Part shown: piece after piece, positions 36,991 through 52,640 of the stretch | How positions within the stretch are numbered: the stretch's first letter is position 1 | How the letters are laid out: the number at the start of each line of letters is the position of its first letter | Assembly (NCBI RefSeq): GCF_954871325.1 | Contig: NC_088778.1 | Coordinates: 8,031,743 to 8,095,742 of the forward strand | Direction: 5' to 3' | Length of the DNA: 64,000 nucleotides | Source: Gordionus sp. m RMFG-2023 | Taxonomy: Eukaryota > Nematomorpha > Gordioida > Chordodea > Parachordodidae | Notes under the pieces: generated by a model | The model's input: the letters and a program-made list of their open reading frames with translations, nothing else | Told to the model about the DNA's origin: nothing | Database searches by the model: none | Made by a program: the position numbers and the translations under genes

Positions 36991-37390
36991 ACTTTTTCCC
37001 TGAAAAACTAAAGCAAGATCTTTCAAAAAATCCCTTGAAAACTGACTCTTGACTAAATTTATCCCAAGCCTGGATTAACCGGAGTCAACTCAGGTTTGGA
37101 ATCTCGCCACACTTGCTATTTAAAAAAAGGATATAAAAAAATATATTAATCATTGTAAATTACTAAGAGGCTAATAATTAATCTTTTGATGTCTCAAACC
37201 ATAACCTTAGCAAATAATTACAATGCCCAAATTTTTGTAATCCGGGAAGGAGTGTTATGACTTACACCATTGAGATTGGGGGGGGGGGTATGTAGTTAGG
37301 AAGTTTTTGTAGTAATTCGAATAAAATAATTGAAGTGAGGGAGGAAGGTAGTTGATTTGGTGCTAATTATGATTTGTTGATAGGGGGAAG

Positions 37391-37726
37391 CAGGCGTGTA
37401 ACCAACGGGGAAAAAAATCCCCCCTCCCATCGCAAGCCTGTTTTCATAAATATCCTTTTACTAATAAAAAATCTCCCCCCCCCCTATCGCACTCTCCCCC
37501 ATAAATTTATACAATGTACATTAAAAAAAGAATTTGAAAGAAAAATTTAGTAAAGGTTAATAAATTTTTAACTAATGACCTTAATTCAAAATTTAAAGAA
37601 TACCATTTTTATTAACTCAAAATTATTTTATTAAAATCTAACAAAGCCAAAGGTGTAGAGTAGACCTAAAGACCCATGGCGGACACCCCCACCTCCCTTC
37701 CTAGAAAAATCTTGGATACGCCTGTG
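37391..37726. mobile_element. 336-bp MITE with CAGGCGT ends
   Basis: CAGGCGTGTAACCAACGGGG on the left faces ATCTTGGATACGCCTGTG on the right (inverted: CACAGGCGTATCCAAG). The flanks GGGGGAAG and AGGGGAAG agree at seven of eight positions. The interior is noncoding, with C-rich runs near both ends. Confidence 0.6.
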
Positions 37727-38215
37727 AGGGGAAGGGTAAGTACTAGGGGGATACCATTTTCTAAGGGGGTAAGATCGGTATTGGCTTATAGAGGGTGTTG
37801 AAGTTCTTAAATGCAATTATGATTAATTATATAGCAAAAGATTTAAAACAAAACAATATTAAAAGTAGGAATACCATGAAATACATAGCATTTTATTTCA
37901 ATAGGAAAGATTCCATTTTAATAGTAAAAAAAACTTGTAAAAACAATTTAAGAAACATTTTGATTAATATATAATATAATTTGTCATGTTATCTCCTTTT
38001 AATCGCAAAAGGAAATTAATGTAATTTGAAATACTAATGTATATTTTATATACAATATGAAATACACTATCATTTCTTTACCGCACCAATTTTTTTTCAT
38101 TGGCAGAACTTTGCCATGAAAAAACCATGGTGCGACAAGAGAAGAGCAGATATAAGTGACATAGGTTCATTTATTGAAATTATCTTTGCTGAATGAATAA
38201 ATAAAATATTTAATT

Positions 38216-38672
38216 GGGTTAAAAATTTCTTTCATTCTTTTGCCATCTATATATCTCTTCTTCTTTATCATGCATATTGTCCCACAGTTGTGGGGTTTGT
38301 TTTGATAAGTTTCTTCCATCTTGATCGAGTAAGGGCCATGTCCGGATTTATCTTCTGACCTTTCCACGTAACACGAGGTCGTCCTCTTCCTCTCTTTTCC
38401 GGCACCTCCATGTCCAATACTTTTCGATTTACATAATTAGTCTCCCTTCTTAGTATATGACCATATCACCTTAAATTTTCGTTTATCAAGTCCACCATAG
38501 GTTGAATACCCATTTTTGCTCTGAGACAGTCATTCGTCATATGGTCGAGTTTAGTATACCCCAAGCTCCACCGTATCATTCTCATCTCCGTGGCTTGTAA
38601 TAACTTTTCTTCCGTAGTGTTTAATGCCCATGTTTCACTTCCATAGAGTAACACCGGTCTTACGATGGATTT
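38216..38672 (-). pseudogene. RTE-like LINE, 3' end of a second, older family
   Basis: On the minus strand the frame reads KSIVRPVLLYGSETWALNTT, then EMRMIRWSLGYTKLDHMTND, NLR, a TGA in place of the usual Trp, YGHILRRETNYVNRKVLDME and KRGRGRPRVTW, ending at a stop after TTVGQYA. This is the thumb and C-terminal region of an RTE-type reverse transcriptase. Its sequence differs clearly from the LINE at 11219-13195, so it is another family. One internal stop is visible and everything upstream of the RT thumb is missing. Confidence 0.85.
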
Positions 38673-38679
38673 TTATCTA

Positions 38680-41029
38680 TTTTTACAAATCAAATCGATT
38701 ATCATCTTGAATTTTCAGAATGATATAATAAGTGAATAAATTGAATTACCAAATCCTACTCATTTTTTAACAAATTAAACGATCAATAATTGATGTATTT
38801 TATTTCGATTTATTATTTCTTTATTCTGGAAAAGAATAATCAATTAATATATATATTTTTTATAGCCAAATATTTTTTGTTTTCTTTTCTTCCTTTCTTA
38901 AATTTTTTTTCTATGATTTGAATTAACTAATGGCACTTTTGGCTAATACTATTTTTTTTTAGGCATAATACTTTTATATTGATAAATTAAACGTTGTTTT
39001 ATTACTTAAAAATTGATAAAAACCTCCTCCTCCTTAATTTTATTCTTCTATAAAATCATATTTAAAATTTCTTCTTTTTTTTTTAAAAAAAACTTACGCG
39101 AAAATATCCTTAAAAAATTTAAGAATACGCTATTATTATAAGCATATTTCATTTTTTAAATATAATTTCCACATTTAAATTTTTTTTACTATGCGCTATA
39201 ATTCGTATGAAATCATAAAATAAAGGTTATCTTTTCTGTTTCCAAGTGTAGAGGCGCGCCTAGTGTTAGTATTATTTTACTTAACAATCGTTAAACCTTA
39301 GTGCATGAGAGTAAAAAAATAACCTATTAAACCTCTATTTATTGAATTATTGCTATATTGCACTGGTGTCGTCTTTAAATTTATATAAAATGGAGGCCGT
39401 GCCTACCCTTTGAATCAATTGGTGATATGCATTAACTCTAACATATGGCTGTACAATGTCACAACTTAGCCTAAACCATAGAGAACTCTCAGTTGTTCGT
39501 CTGATAAGAGATTACCAAGGTTATGACTAGAGAGTGATTCTAACCATTCACGACGACCAAGGCTGGCTGATTGAAGGGGATGAATGCAATAAAATAAATA
39601 TTTTAAAAAACTACAGGAATATCGAAAATATCTGATCAGAATTTTGGAAATGAGGTTTGAGGGCGAAGCCTTAAAAAATAATCCCACCCCCTCCTAAATT
39701 TTAGATATGCCACTTTCGGGATGAAAAATTTGAAAAATTATAATTTAGCACATTTCCTTGTTTTAGTAGCTGTAGCTAATAGCGCGGAAATATAGATTAG
39801 ATAAGGAGTATAATATTAATATAATTTAGATGGTGAAGAATATATAAAATAAACAAAATCAGGAAAACAACAACAATGATAGTGATTGTATTAAACGCGA
39901 TATTATAAATAAATAAATAAGCGGGGGGGGGGGGGGGGTAGGGTTTTGGTCCAAAAGTATAAAGCTAATTTACAATTTTTAATAAAGAAAAGATTCCTTG
40001 TCTCATTTGCTAGGATTTAACTATACACATAATATGGAGCTATGATTATGTATTTTTCAAAAAAAAATTAGGCGTGTATATGTCTTTCCCAAAATAGTTT
40101 TTCCGTATGGGGCCATATGGAGAATGAAAAGACAAAAAAAAGGGAATTGTGCATTTGCCTACTTGCTCAAATTAAGCAAGTTTTCCGAAAATCCTAGGAC
40201 TTCATGTTCATAAACAGGTATAATGAAAATGGAAGATATCGAATTACTTTAGCGTCTTAGCTTTAGTTTTCAAGACTTGTTATATTCATTATAATTATAT
40301 ATTTTGTAATTCAATCGTTTTTAAAAATATATTTTCATTTTTTTTCTGATTGTATTTTATAATACACATCAAATATTTTATTTTAAATTATTTTTACATT
40401 TCATTTTTTTATTTTAAATTTCTTCTTTTATTCAATAATAATTTATATAAATTCTTTTTTTTATATAATTCATTTATTTTTTTTAAACTAAAAATATATA
40501 ATATTATTATTTTATTTTATTCATAATTTGTTCCATCTATCTTGGCTAAATATAATTTCAAATTTCCTATAAAAATTTCTAAAAAAAAAATATAAGAATA
40601 TATTCGCTATTCGTTAGAAAGAAAAAAACAAAATTAATATCGCTTTCTCTATTTATATAGTATTAAAGGATTCTTCGACCTGTATTCAGGTAGTAGTTTT
40701 TTTAAATTATTGATTTATTCTATTTTAATTTACATTCTAAAAATTAATAAAAAGTGCCTTTAATCCCCTTCCTCTATTAGCATACCCGAGTAGGTAATAG
40801 GGGGGGGGGGGAGTTGCCAGTTTTCGTAAATATATTTTAAGCCAAAATAAAATGAAGTACGCCCCCCCCCCCATTCCCTACTTCTCTCTCTTTCTTTTCC
40901 TAAAAAGAATGAGTACAATACGTCATTATAAACAATATTTTTTTTAAAAAAAATAGGTAATCTGGCTAAAGGCCTTACGGAATCGAATATACTTAATTTA
41001 TTCGGAATTTTAACCAATAAGAATATTAT
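38680..41029. other. Intergenic DNA with homopolymer G/C runs
   Basis: No host gene was recognised. An 18-base G run lies at 39921-39938, a G run at 40801-40811 and a C run at 40862-40872. The minus-strand frame at 39466-39687 includes SLGRREWLESLSSHNLGNLL, which looks protein-like, but I cannot assign it and it has no splice or repeat context. Confidence 0.35.
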
Positions 41030-41820
41030 ATTTTTACTATTCGTTACGAATGTCCGAATAAATTCGTTATTCGATTCGCATTCATTTTCGAATAAACCTG
41101 GGCGGAGAAGTTATTGCTTTGTATTTCTTTTATTTAAAAAAAAATAAATCCCAAATCATTTTTTTGTTTTGGATATTTATAGAATAATCGATAATGGAAA
41201 ACTATTATCGTTAAGTTTTAGTTTCGAACTTTTTTGTTTTGTTTTGTTTTGTTTTACTTTAAAATAAAATGTGATTCTCTTTTGGAAGTGATTTTGCTTC
41301 TATTATTTTTTTTTATTTGTTCATTTGATAAGTTTCTTATTGAATATTCTACAAAATTATAATGATAAATTATATAAAAGGTGAATTCCACATAAATCAA
41401 CATTAAATACGACCCCCAGAATTCAAATTTTGTATATTGGCACACTATAACTACGAGAGAAAAAAAAATGAAATTTTACTTCCTAACTTCGCTTACTAAC
41501 TAAGATGTGGGGGATTTAAAGAGCGGAAAAATGGTATTTTTTTTTACAAAGCACTTGATTTATTTCCAAATATATCAAGAAAAGATTTAAGTTAAAGTAA
41601 TAATTTAAATTTTACGATAAACTTAAGAAATACAAATAATCCCTACAAAAAAAACGAATTGAATCGAATAATACTACTATTCCTAATTATGCTATTCGTA
41701 ATCGTATGATACGAATAATTCTTTATTCGTATTCATACGTATAATAAAATCATTATCCGGTCCATCATTATCCGGTTCGTCGAATTTTGATTCGATTCGA
41801 AAATTTTTCTAAAGCTTTAA
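41030..41820. repeat. CGAATAATTCGTTATTCG-type repeat, paired ends
   Basis: Words such as TTCGTTATTCGATTCGCATT at 41030-41110 and AATTGAATCGAATAATAC, TTATTCGTATTCATACG and TTTTGATTCGATTCGAAAA at 41655-41815 give two clusters in opposite sense, with AT-rich DNA between. A similar cluster is at 17660-17770. This is possibly a MITE of about 0.8 kb, with borders not defined. The pentamer TTTTG is repeated five times near 41231-41256. Confidence 0.45.
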
Positions 41821-42508
41821 AAAATAAATTATATTTTGCAAAAAAAAATTATAAACATATGTGTATGTTTTAAAATGACACTTTTATAGATTCTACTTAC
41901 TAATTGTCATTAGCATTCAAAATTTACAGAAAATAACAGAAGAAATAAAACCCAATGATTTCATAACGTTATCCTAATAATTGGCAAAAAACACCCGATT
42001 TTTAGAATCAGAATTGATTATAAAAATATCGAAATTCTTTTCTATACGTTATTTCTTCGATCTAATATTCTCAAATTTTATTATAATTTTCTAAAAATGC
42101 ACAGCACAATGATCTAATTTAAAAAAATTATAATACAGAAAAGATATGATTTACTAGATCCGAATTTAAACAATAACCAGTTTTTCAAGCATAAGGTCTT
42201 TCTAATGGTTTCTTCCTTCAAAAGCATTCTATTATTCATTGCCATATTTTTCTCTACTGAGAATTACCTCTCACATGAAGCCGAAGATCCATAAATAGAC
42301 AATATATCAGTTGCTATTTTGAAAACAGGGGAAAATGATCTAAATGCATTCTCGACCAATCTAATGGGTTCTTACTAGAAATTATAATATATTCATTAAG
42401 ATATGTTTCATTTCAATCTCACATATTGATGAAATGATATTTTATTTGAATATTTTATCCATGTTTGACTGGACTATTGTTTAATTAGATGATGTATTAA
42501 TATTATAT

Positions 42509-42708
42509 TTAACATTGCATTTGGGCCATATTTTAATTTTTTAGGGGCCGAGCCTAAAAAATATTTTTTATAAAATATCCGGGCCAGGCCCTATATTTTA
42601 AAGCCGAATATTTTAAATCGCCATTATTACCTATAAAAATTAAAAATAAATATATTTTATTAGAAATCCAGGCTGGGGCTGTGCAAATGGTGTCATCTTG
42701 AGGTCTTT
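42509..42708 (+). mobile_element. CAGAGACCTGCAG-family MITE, second copy
   Basis: GGGCCATATTTTAATTTTTT, ATCCGGGCCAGGCCCTATAT, TTTTAAATCGCCATTATTAC and GGTCTTTG follow the same order and spacing as in 15233-15468 (there CGGGCCGTATTTTAATTTTT, GCAGGGCTGTATATTTTAAG, TTTTAAATCGTCATTATTAG, GGTCTCTG). The left terminus has decayed. Confidence 0.75.
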
Positions 42709-42827
42709 GATATATATATACTTTTAAAATTTATGTAAAATTCTCTGAAACTATTGACTTAGGATGCGAAATTCATTATTTTACCTCTTTAAAATATTGC
42801 ACCGACCGAGGTGTAGTCAGAGCTTTG

Positions 42828-43037
42828 AACCTGAGAGTTTTGATTCAATGCCGTAAAAGGAGATCCTATTTTACCAAAATTTTAAAATTAAACTTTGGTT
42901 CATTAATTTTGACAAATTTTCGAGGGTTTTAGTTCCGATCCCAGACTCTGTTAAAGCCCTTTAAAAAACAACATTTCGGGTTCGAATTTAATAAAAAAAA
43001 TCCTGAATCCGGTTCGGGTTAAGAGTTCGCAGTCCAG
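42828..43037. mobile_element. GAACC-type MITE
   Basis: It starts CAGAGCTTTGAACCTGAG and ends GGGTTAAGAGTTCGCAGTCCAG. Sub-terminal inverted words TCGGGTTCGAATTT and CCGGTTCGGGTT are present. The right end matches that of 13445-13814. No clear target duplication is present. The TTCGAAT word superficially resembles a tRNA B box, but no cloverleaf surrounds it. Confidence 0.55.
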
Positions 43038-43291
43038 AGTTTATAAAATTTAGTTAAAAAGCAAAACACCAGTTTTCTTTAAAAAATTTATTTTATTATA
43101 TATAGTATCCACCATAAAATAAATTTATCATCATAATTGGAATAACTTAATTTAATCCACGTCATATTTAATATATTATTGATTTAAGAATTTCTTCAAT
43201 TTTTTTAATGTTGGATTGTAATTGTTTTTATTTAATTAAATTTAAAATGATACATTTTAAAAAATCATGGCATTGCTTAAAAATCTTAGCT

Positions 43292-43492
43292 TAGTGTTGT
43301 TAAACGGATCGATTCGAGCCGATCATTAAAAGTGGCTAACTCAATATTTTAGCCGGAACAGTAAAAATATAGCATAAGACTCGAGATTTTGACAAAAAAA
43401 TGTTCAAGCCTTTGTGTCATCTGTGAACAAGAGAAAATATTGAGTTTGCCCTTTTTAAAAATCGGTTCAAATAGAGCCGTTTAACAACACTA
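43292..43492. mobile_element. Palindromic TAGTGTTGTTAAACGGCTC family, type copy (201 bp)
   Basis: The left end TAGTGTTGTTAAACGGATCG and right end ATAGAGCCGTTTAACAACACTA are inverted repeats, and most of the element is a diverged long palindrome. Inner paired words include GGCTAACTCAATATTTTAGC with AAATATTGAGTTTGCC and AAGACTCGAGATTTTGAC with TTTGTGTCATCTGTGAAC. Direct repeats TTAGCT flank it (43286-43291 and 43493-43498), only six bases. It is noncoding. Seven further copies or fragments lie at 4229, 8559, 19093, 21487, 25103, 51492 and 54778. Confidence 0.8.
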
Positions 43493-43979
43493 TTAGCTAT
43501 ACCAATTTACTTTTATGATATTTAAATTTATAACCAGACTAAATTTGCAAGTGATAATAGAATATTGTTTTATTTTAATATATAATTTTTGTAACTATTC
43601 TAGGAACATTTATTTGATATTAAATTTATATACTTTATAGGACATTTGGCCATTTATATAATATTTGTTGTTTATATGCTATATAATATTTTAATTTGTT
43701 TAATTTGGATTCCCTACAATTTTTGAATAATGGGGAAGAAAAAGACTATACTTGTATTTATTTAAATTTAAAAAATGATAGATACATTAATCATTTTTTT
43801 TATCTCAAAAATTTCTATTTATAGTATTTAAAAAAAAATAAAGAGGGAAGACACGGGGAGTGTTGGGGGAAGGTCTTTATTTGTTTAAGATGATATTTCC
43901 GAAAACGGATAAATTAGCGGAGGAGCTCATTGGTTACATCCCGATTAATTACTTATAATAATTCTAAAATTATTTAATT

Positions 43980-44732
43980 TGTTATTATGGGAGATCTGGG
44001 CACATCGGACAAGATTTTGTAAAAAAGAGTCTTGATATGAAGCTGGCTAACTTCCTACCTATTTATGGGGAGTAGGAGCAGTTTGCATCCAATTTTTTTT
44101 AAGGAGGAGCGCGTGAATATTGAGAGTAATGAAGAATCAATTAGTTGAAAAGAATGTATTTTGCGAAAATTTAGGATATACACTATAATGCTCATCCCTT
44201 AATTGCTATAGTAATTTTATAATATTTATACTGGGAGGATATCTAATCTAAATAATAAATGATCGAATATAAATATAAGTATATTTATAATTAAAACCCT
44301 TACTTTAATTTAGTACAATTTAATGTCTGAGATGATTTTTATTTGTATTATAACTTAATTCAGGTTCTTTTCTTTGTATAAGTTCAAACCGTTTTGGAAT
44401 TACTTAATGGTCCTAGATGCCTTTGTCTGTTGTGCCTGCCACTACCTTGACAAAATTATGAAACTATAAAATAACCAAAAGTTATTCTTATAATAAAAAA
44501 CTCAAAAATAATGAAAAATCCCTACTTCAATCTTAAAATAAAGTCATATTTTGTTTATTATTAAATATTATCATCCTATTAAGTAGACCGCTCCCACTTT
44601 TCCCCAATTCTCTCACAATCTAATTTCTATCAATAAAACTCAAAAGTTGGATGGAGATTAAATTCAGCTAGACAAGTAGATATTCTCAAGACCCTAACCA
44701 AATTACTAAACATACAATAAACATACACCTAG
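43980..44732 (+). other. Upstream flank of acetyltransferase gene 1, part of a segmental duplication
   Basis: This flank is alignable by eye with 55740-56630 (for example AAAAGTTATTCTTATAAT, CATATTTTGTTTATTATTAA and ACTCAAAAGTTGGATGGA). Similarity begins near GGCACATCGGACAAGATTTT at 43996. It includes the 5' region of the gene, and no core promoter motif stands out. Confidence 0.6.
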
Positions 44733-48293
<3,561 letters not shown>

Positions 48294-48321
48294 ACTAAAT
48301 TATATATATCTCTAATATTAA

Positions 48322-48327
48322 AAAATA
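48322..48327 (+). terminator. Polyadenylation signal of acetyltransferase gene 1
   Basis: AATAAA lies 29 bases after the TAA stop, in AT-rich DNA. The position is plausible for a short 3' UTR, but chance occurrence is likely in this composition. Confidence 0.4.
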
Positions 48328-51300
48328 AAAGTTTTAATGATAAAAAAACGATCTATATTCAATATGGAAAACATTTATAATATATTGTACATCATTATAG
48401 CTGTTCTGCTTAATATAAAATATTAAATTTGTGATAAAATATTTACTACATTATACACTTTTTAATGGCAATTTAGAATTATTTTTTTGTACCAAGTAAT
48501 ATTTATTTTTAAATTAGCTCAATATTTATAAATATTGACCCTGAGTATTTCAAATATTATTATTGTAATTTATTTTTAATAGCCATTTTACTTTCTTTTT
48601 TTTAGAAAACCTCACGAAAAAGCAACAACGATTTTTTATTCTGTATCGATATTTATTTTATGATATTTTAAATTTATAAATTTGTAACTATAGAAATTTT
48701 TTTAAACATTCTATCTTAACACCTTTAGTCATATTAAATAAAAATTTGGTGGTTCAGTTTTAAAAATTTATAGTATATTTATTGTTATAAATTATTTACA
48801 AAAAACGACATTTTATTTATATATTATGTTATATTTATTATATATTTTTGTAATAAATTTTATCTTTTACTTTAAAAAAAATTTCAAATATTTATCTTTT
48901 CTTAATTTTACACCGAAAAATATTAATATATCAATGGTTTTGTCAGCCATAGCACTTTAGACCCCACCCCTTTATGAAGCTAAGCTATTCTAAAGTTTAA
49001 TTATATGGATACTGACATCAAAAAATATTAATGTTTTTATTAATTATTTTTTGTTTTTCATAAAAAAAATTTTTACTGACTAAGAGGATACCTCAGGTAC
49101 CATTATATTTAATTGCGCAACTGAGTCGTATACTTCCACCTTGGTAAAAACAAGGTTTCTAGGTTTAAATTTTCTTTATGCTTTTTTTTAAAACTTATAA
49201 GAAGGCATCAGATTCTTCCCCTATCTTTTCTTATATTCTATGTTATATGTTTCATTGGATTCTAAATTATCCTGTTATTCTACTATTATAAAAGATAGAA
49301 GATAAAATCATCTTTATATTTTTGACAAAATGGCAAATCTATTATATTTATTAACATAATCAAATTTTTAATCTTATCAATTGAACATTACTTTTATTTT
49401 AAGTTTTATTAAATTCTAGATCATCCTGATATTTTATGAAATATAAGAGATACTAGCATAAAAAAATATTTAAATAAACCTTGTATCATCAAATTCTATC
49501 ATTTTAGGATCTTCATTATATAAGTTCTATTTACATGATAATTTAACTTCTAATAATAAAAGAAAAACTTATTATTCAAAGGCTAAAAGTGGGGCTATTA
49601 TCTGACTATTAACGAATCGCTTTATAAAATAAGTGTCTGGTAAAAAAAAATAGCACAAAGTTAAAAAATAATTAATAAAATATATATTAATTTATGAGAA
49701 TTATTGTAGAAAATAAGAGCTTAAATAATTAAAAAAAACTCAAATATATAAAATTTAGACTAATTACACAAAAATATTCTTAAAATTTTTTATATAAACC
49801 TGTAAGGTGTATGGTTACGAAAAGAAATATACAATCCCCTTTTTGATTGAGTTAATTCTATGATTTCGAATTTGATGTTAAATTCTTATGTATATATTTA
49901 GCAGGTAATCCATTTATTTATATTTTGGTGTATCACTTCCAATATAAGTTTAATTCATCTTAAAGAAGGAAATATCATTTATTTTGTGCAAGTGCTAATG
50001 GAAATCATGGTCAAAATATGTATAAGGACTGCTTAATGAATCAAGAACCTCTCATTTATTTTGCTTAAATAAAACCTAGATGTTTAGACCTCTTTGGTAC
50101 AATATCAAGGTTTATTAAATATAAATCGGGTTTTAAATAATACTTAAAAAGGGGGGAATAAAGATATTAATTGTAAAATATTATTCTATTAATCCAACAA
50201 ATATTCGAACTCTCGATTTGTCTTAGTGCGCATCAAGTTATGCGAATATCAAATTATTTTTACAATCACCATTTTTTAAAGGTATTTTCTATTTTTAAAA
50301 AAATCTTACCCTCCCCCTTTAATAATGCTATTACTATATACCTTACGTCATATTGCGGGGGTAAAAAAATAGTGAACCAGTTGGTAAAAATTTTGATAGC
50401 ACATCATAAAATTAAGAATTGATTGTTGGTATATACCTTTTAGAATAAAAGTTATCCGGGCCCAGTCGTTTGGAACCCGTCAGCGGAAATATTTGAAATA
50501 ATCTTCAGCCCAGACCGTAATCTTATATTAATTTACTTGATTGTATGCTTTATAAAATTTGCGATCAGGCCTTGTTCGCAGATATTATGCATAAATTAGC
50601 CTGCCTGAGTATCATTTTCGCCTCCACATAATATCAACATAATTTCTCTTATTAAAATCTATGACTCTTGATATTTTTTCACACTTATTTGGTTTATAAA
50701 TGACATGTCACTGGGAAAAAGACTTATTGCAATTTTTTTTAAATAAAATGCTGCAGGTTATTTAAAGAACTATATGGTGACTTGGCATTGTTTAAATTAA
50801 CAATCTAGTGATACATGTATGGTGTAATATATTCTTAGTATAAAAGTTTTCCAAGACAATGGGTCAGAGAACTTTTTTTCGTACATACTAGTGGTTTTAT
50901 ACAAAATTCATACTATGCATGGTGGATAAGTGTGACAATGCATATTCATATATGAACTTCAACATTTTTAAGCCAATGAGAATATTTTACCCTACCCGTT
51001 TCCAATCCATATCAAAATTAGCATAAAATGAAAATCAATTGCCCTCCCAATTCATTTTTAATAACGATCATAGAGTTCTGCATATGACTAGCTTACACTA
51101 TAAGTTGATTAAATTTATTTTGTGAAATTTAATTTTACTTTAGCAAATAAATTATAAACATAATCCGATCTCATACCAGACTATATTGTTTTATTTAAAA
51201 AAAGTCTATTCAAATCAACTAATATAATCTAGGGGTCGCAGACACTAGTTTATATATCCATCTCGCACTTTTAACGATGCCGATCAATGCATAAAATATA

Positions 51301-51491
51301 AATATCAATAATAAAAAAATATTTTTTAACCATCATACACTTCGACTAACACGATACCATATGAGCCCTTAGTGTGGACCCTAAAGTTAGGTAAAAATGT
51401 TTGATTTTACAGAAAGTGGACTACACTTAGGATATGATCAAATATACTATTTATAAAAAAAATATATTGTACATTAATAATCTACAAAAAT
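48328..51491. other. AT-rich intergenic DNA
   Basis: No exon or RNA was recognised. A GC-richer patch at 50450-50600 (TTATCCGGGCCCAGTCG, GATCAGGCCTTGTTCGC) may be a decayed short element. The plus frame at 50240-50422 has no protein-like features. Confidence 0.4.
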
Positions 51492-51703
51492 TAGTGTATT
51501 GTTAAAACGAATTTTGTTCGATTTTTAAAAATGGGCCGATTAATTAGGCCAAAATATTATTATGAAAACCTCTAGATTTTATAGATGTCTAAACCTTTTT
51601 GTCATCTATAAGCCAAATCTCCAGAATTACATAATATTATTTTGTTTCTTATCTTAATCTAGCCGTTTTTAAAAATCAATTTCTGAATATCATTTCAACA
51701 AGA
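51492..51703. repeat. Palindromic GTTGTTAAA family, copy D
   Basis: TAGTGTATTGTTAAAACGAA, TTCGATTTTTAAAAATGGGC, the centre TAAACCTTTTTGTCATCTAT, then AATCTAGCCGTTTTTAAAAA and a decayed right end CATTTCAACAA. The order of words matches the type copy at 43292-43492. Confidence 0.7.
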
Positions 51704-51869
51704 AAATAAATTATATTAATTCAAATATATTTTGATTTAACAAAAAGAGTTAATATATACATTTTCTACTATGTTAACGTATAGCCGCAAAACAATATAC
51801 AAAAAGGTAAATATACAATATTACTATAAAATACTTAGCTTATAGCTGTAGAAAAATAAGGTGAAAAGT

Positions 51870-52235
51870 TTTGACATTTGAGTTGCTGAATTTCGATCCT
51901 CACAACTTTGGGTCACTTGTCTATTCATGGCAGGCGGGTAGCTTGTGAAGCCCTTGGCTTTGAATGGTTAAACTTTGACACGGGGTTAACAGTGTGCTTC
52001 TTTGCCAAACCTTTAGCTACAGATTAATGAGGTCAGATTTTTAAATTTTAGATGCCTAACTCCGATCCTCGCAATTTTGGGTTATTTGTTTATACATATC
52101 AGGCTCCGGTACCTGTTATGTCGCATATAGTGAAGCACTTTGAGTCGGTAAATTTTGAGGTGTCTTACCCTGTAAAACTGAGATTTGAACAATATGTGTC
52201 TAGTTTTTTTGTGACTTCCGATACATTGGTTTGAG
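51870..52235 (+). repeat. Two diverged direct units of about 165 bp, identity unknown
   Basis: GATCCTCACAACTTTGGGTC at about 51895 and GATCCTCGCAATTTTGGGTT at about 52063 start two similar units. Each also carries GTGAAGCCCTTGGCTTTGAA or GTGAAGCACTTTGAGTCGGT. A third short trace, TTCGATCCTAGAAACTTTAG, is at 53013. The second unit is open for 60 codons (NFGLFVYTYQAPVPVMSHIV). The unit is not recognised and may be a repeat rather than a gene. Confidence 0.5.
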
Positions 52236-52289
52236 TTGCATGTCTCGTTATAACTGTGTGAGTTTTGTATCATACACTTTCTATTCTAT

Positions 52290-52510
52290 AGTTTAACCCT
52301 TAAGTTGTATGTTTGCTAATTTGCTATAAATATTTGTTGCTTCTCTAAATATTTTAGGATTTTATGTTTACGGTTGTTACTTTGTTCGTCATTATTTTGC
52401 TATAATTCTAGCATTTAATGTTTCAAGATTTGTTGCTTGCGTTGTGTGTTATCTTGTTGTTCGTTATTTCGCTATACTTCTAGTTATAGATGTTAAAAAT
52501 AATATTTATA
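52290..52510. repeat. Degenerate tandem repeat, TTCGTTATTTCGCTATA words
   Basis: TTTGCTATAAATATTTGTTG, TTCGTCATTATTTTGCTATA and TTCGTTATTTCGCTATACTT recur at roughly 75-95 base spacing, each accompanied by a TTGTTGC-like word. Noncoding. Confidence 0.5.
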
Positions 52511-52551
52511 AACTAAAATATTAATATAAATAGATCTAAATAATATTAAAA

Positions 52552-52640
52552 TAATAATTATAATAAATTTAAATAAAATTATAATAAATTTAAATAAAAT
52601 TATAATAAATTTAAATAAAATTATAATAAATTTAAATAAT
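52552..52640. repeat. 21-bp minisatellite, four units
   Basis: TAATAAATTTAAATAAAATT is repeated at a 21-base period about four times, followed by AAT-rich simple sequence. Confidence 0.9.

Noticed and set aside
42970-43000. GGGTTCGAATTT as a tRNA B box
   Set aside because: No A box or cloverleaf pairing surrounds it. It is the sub-terminal word of a GAACC-type MITE.
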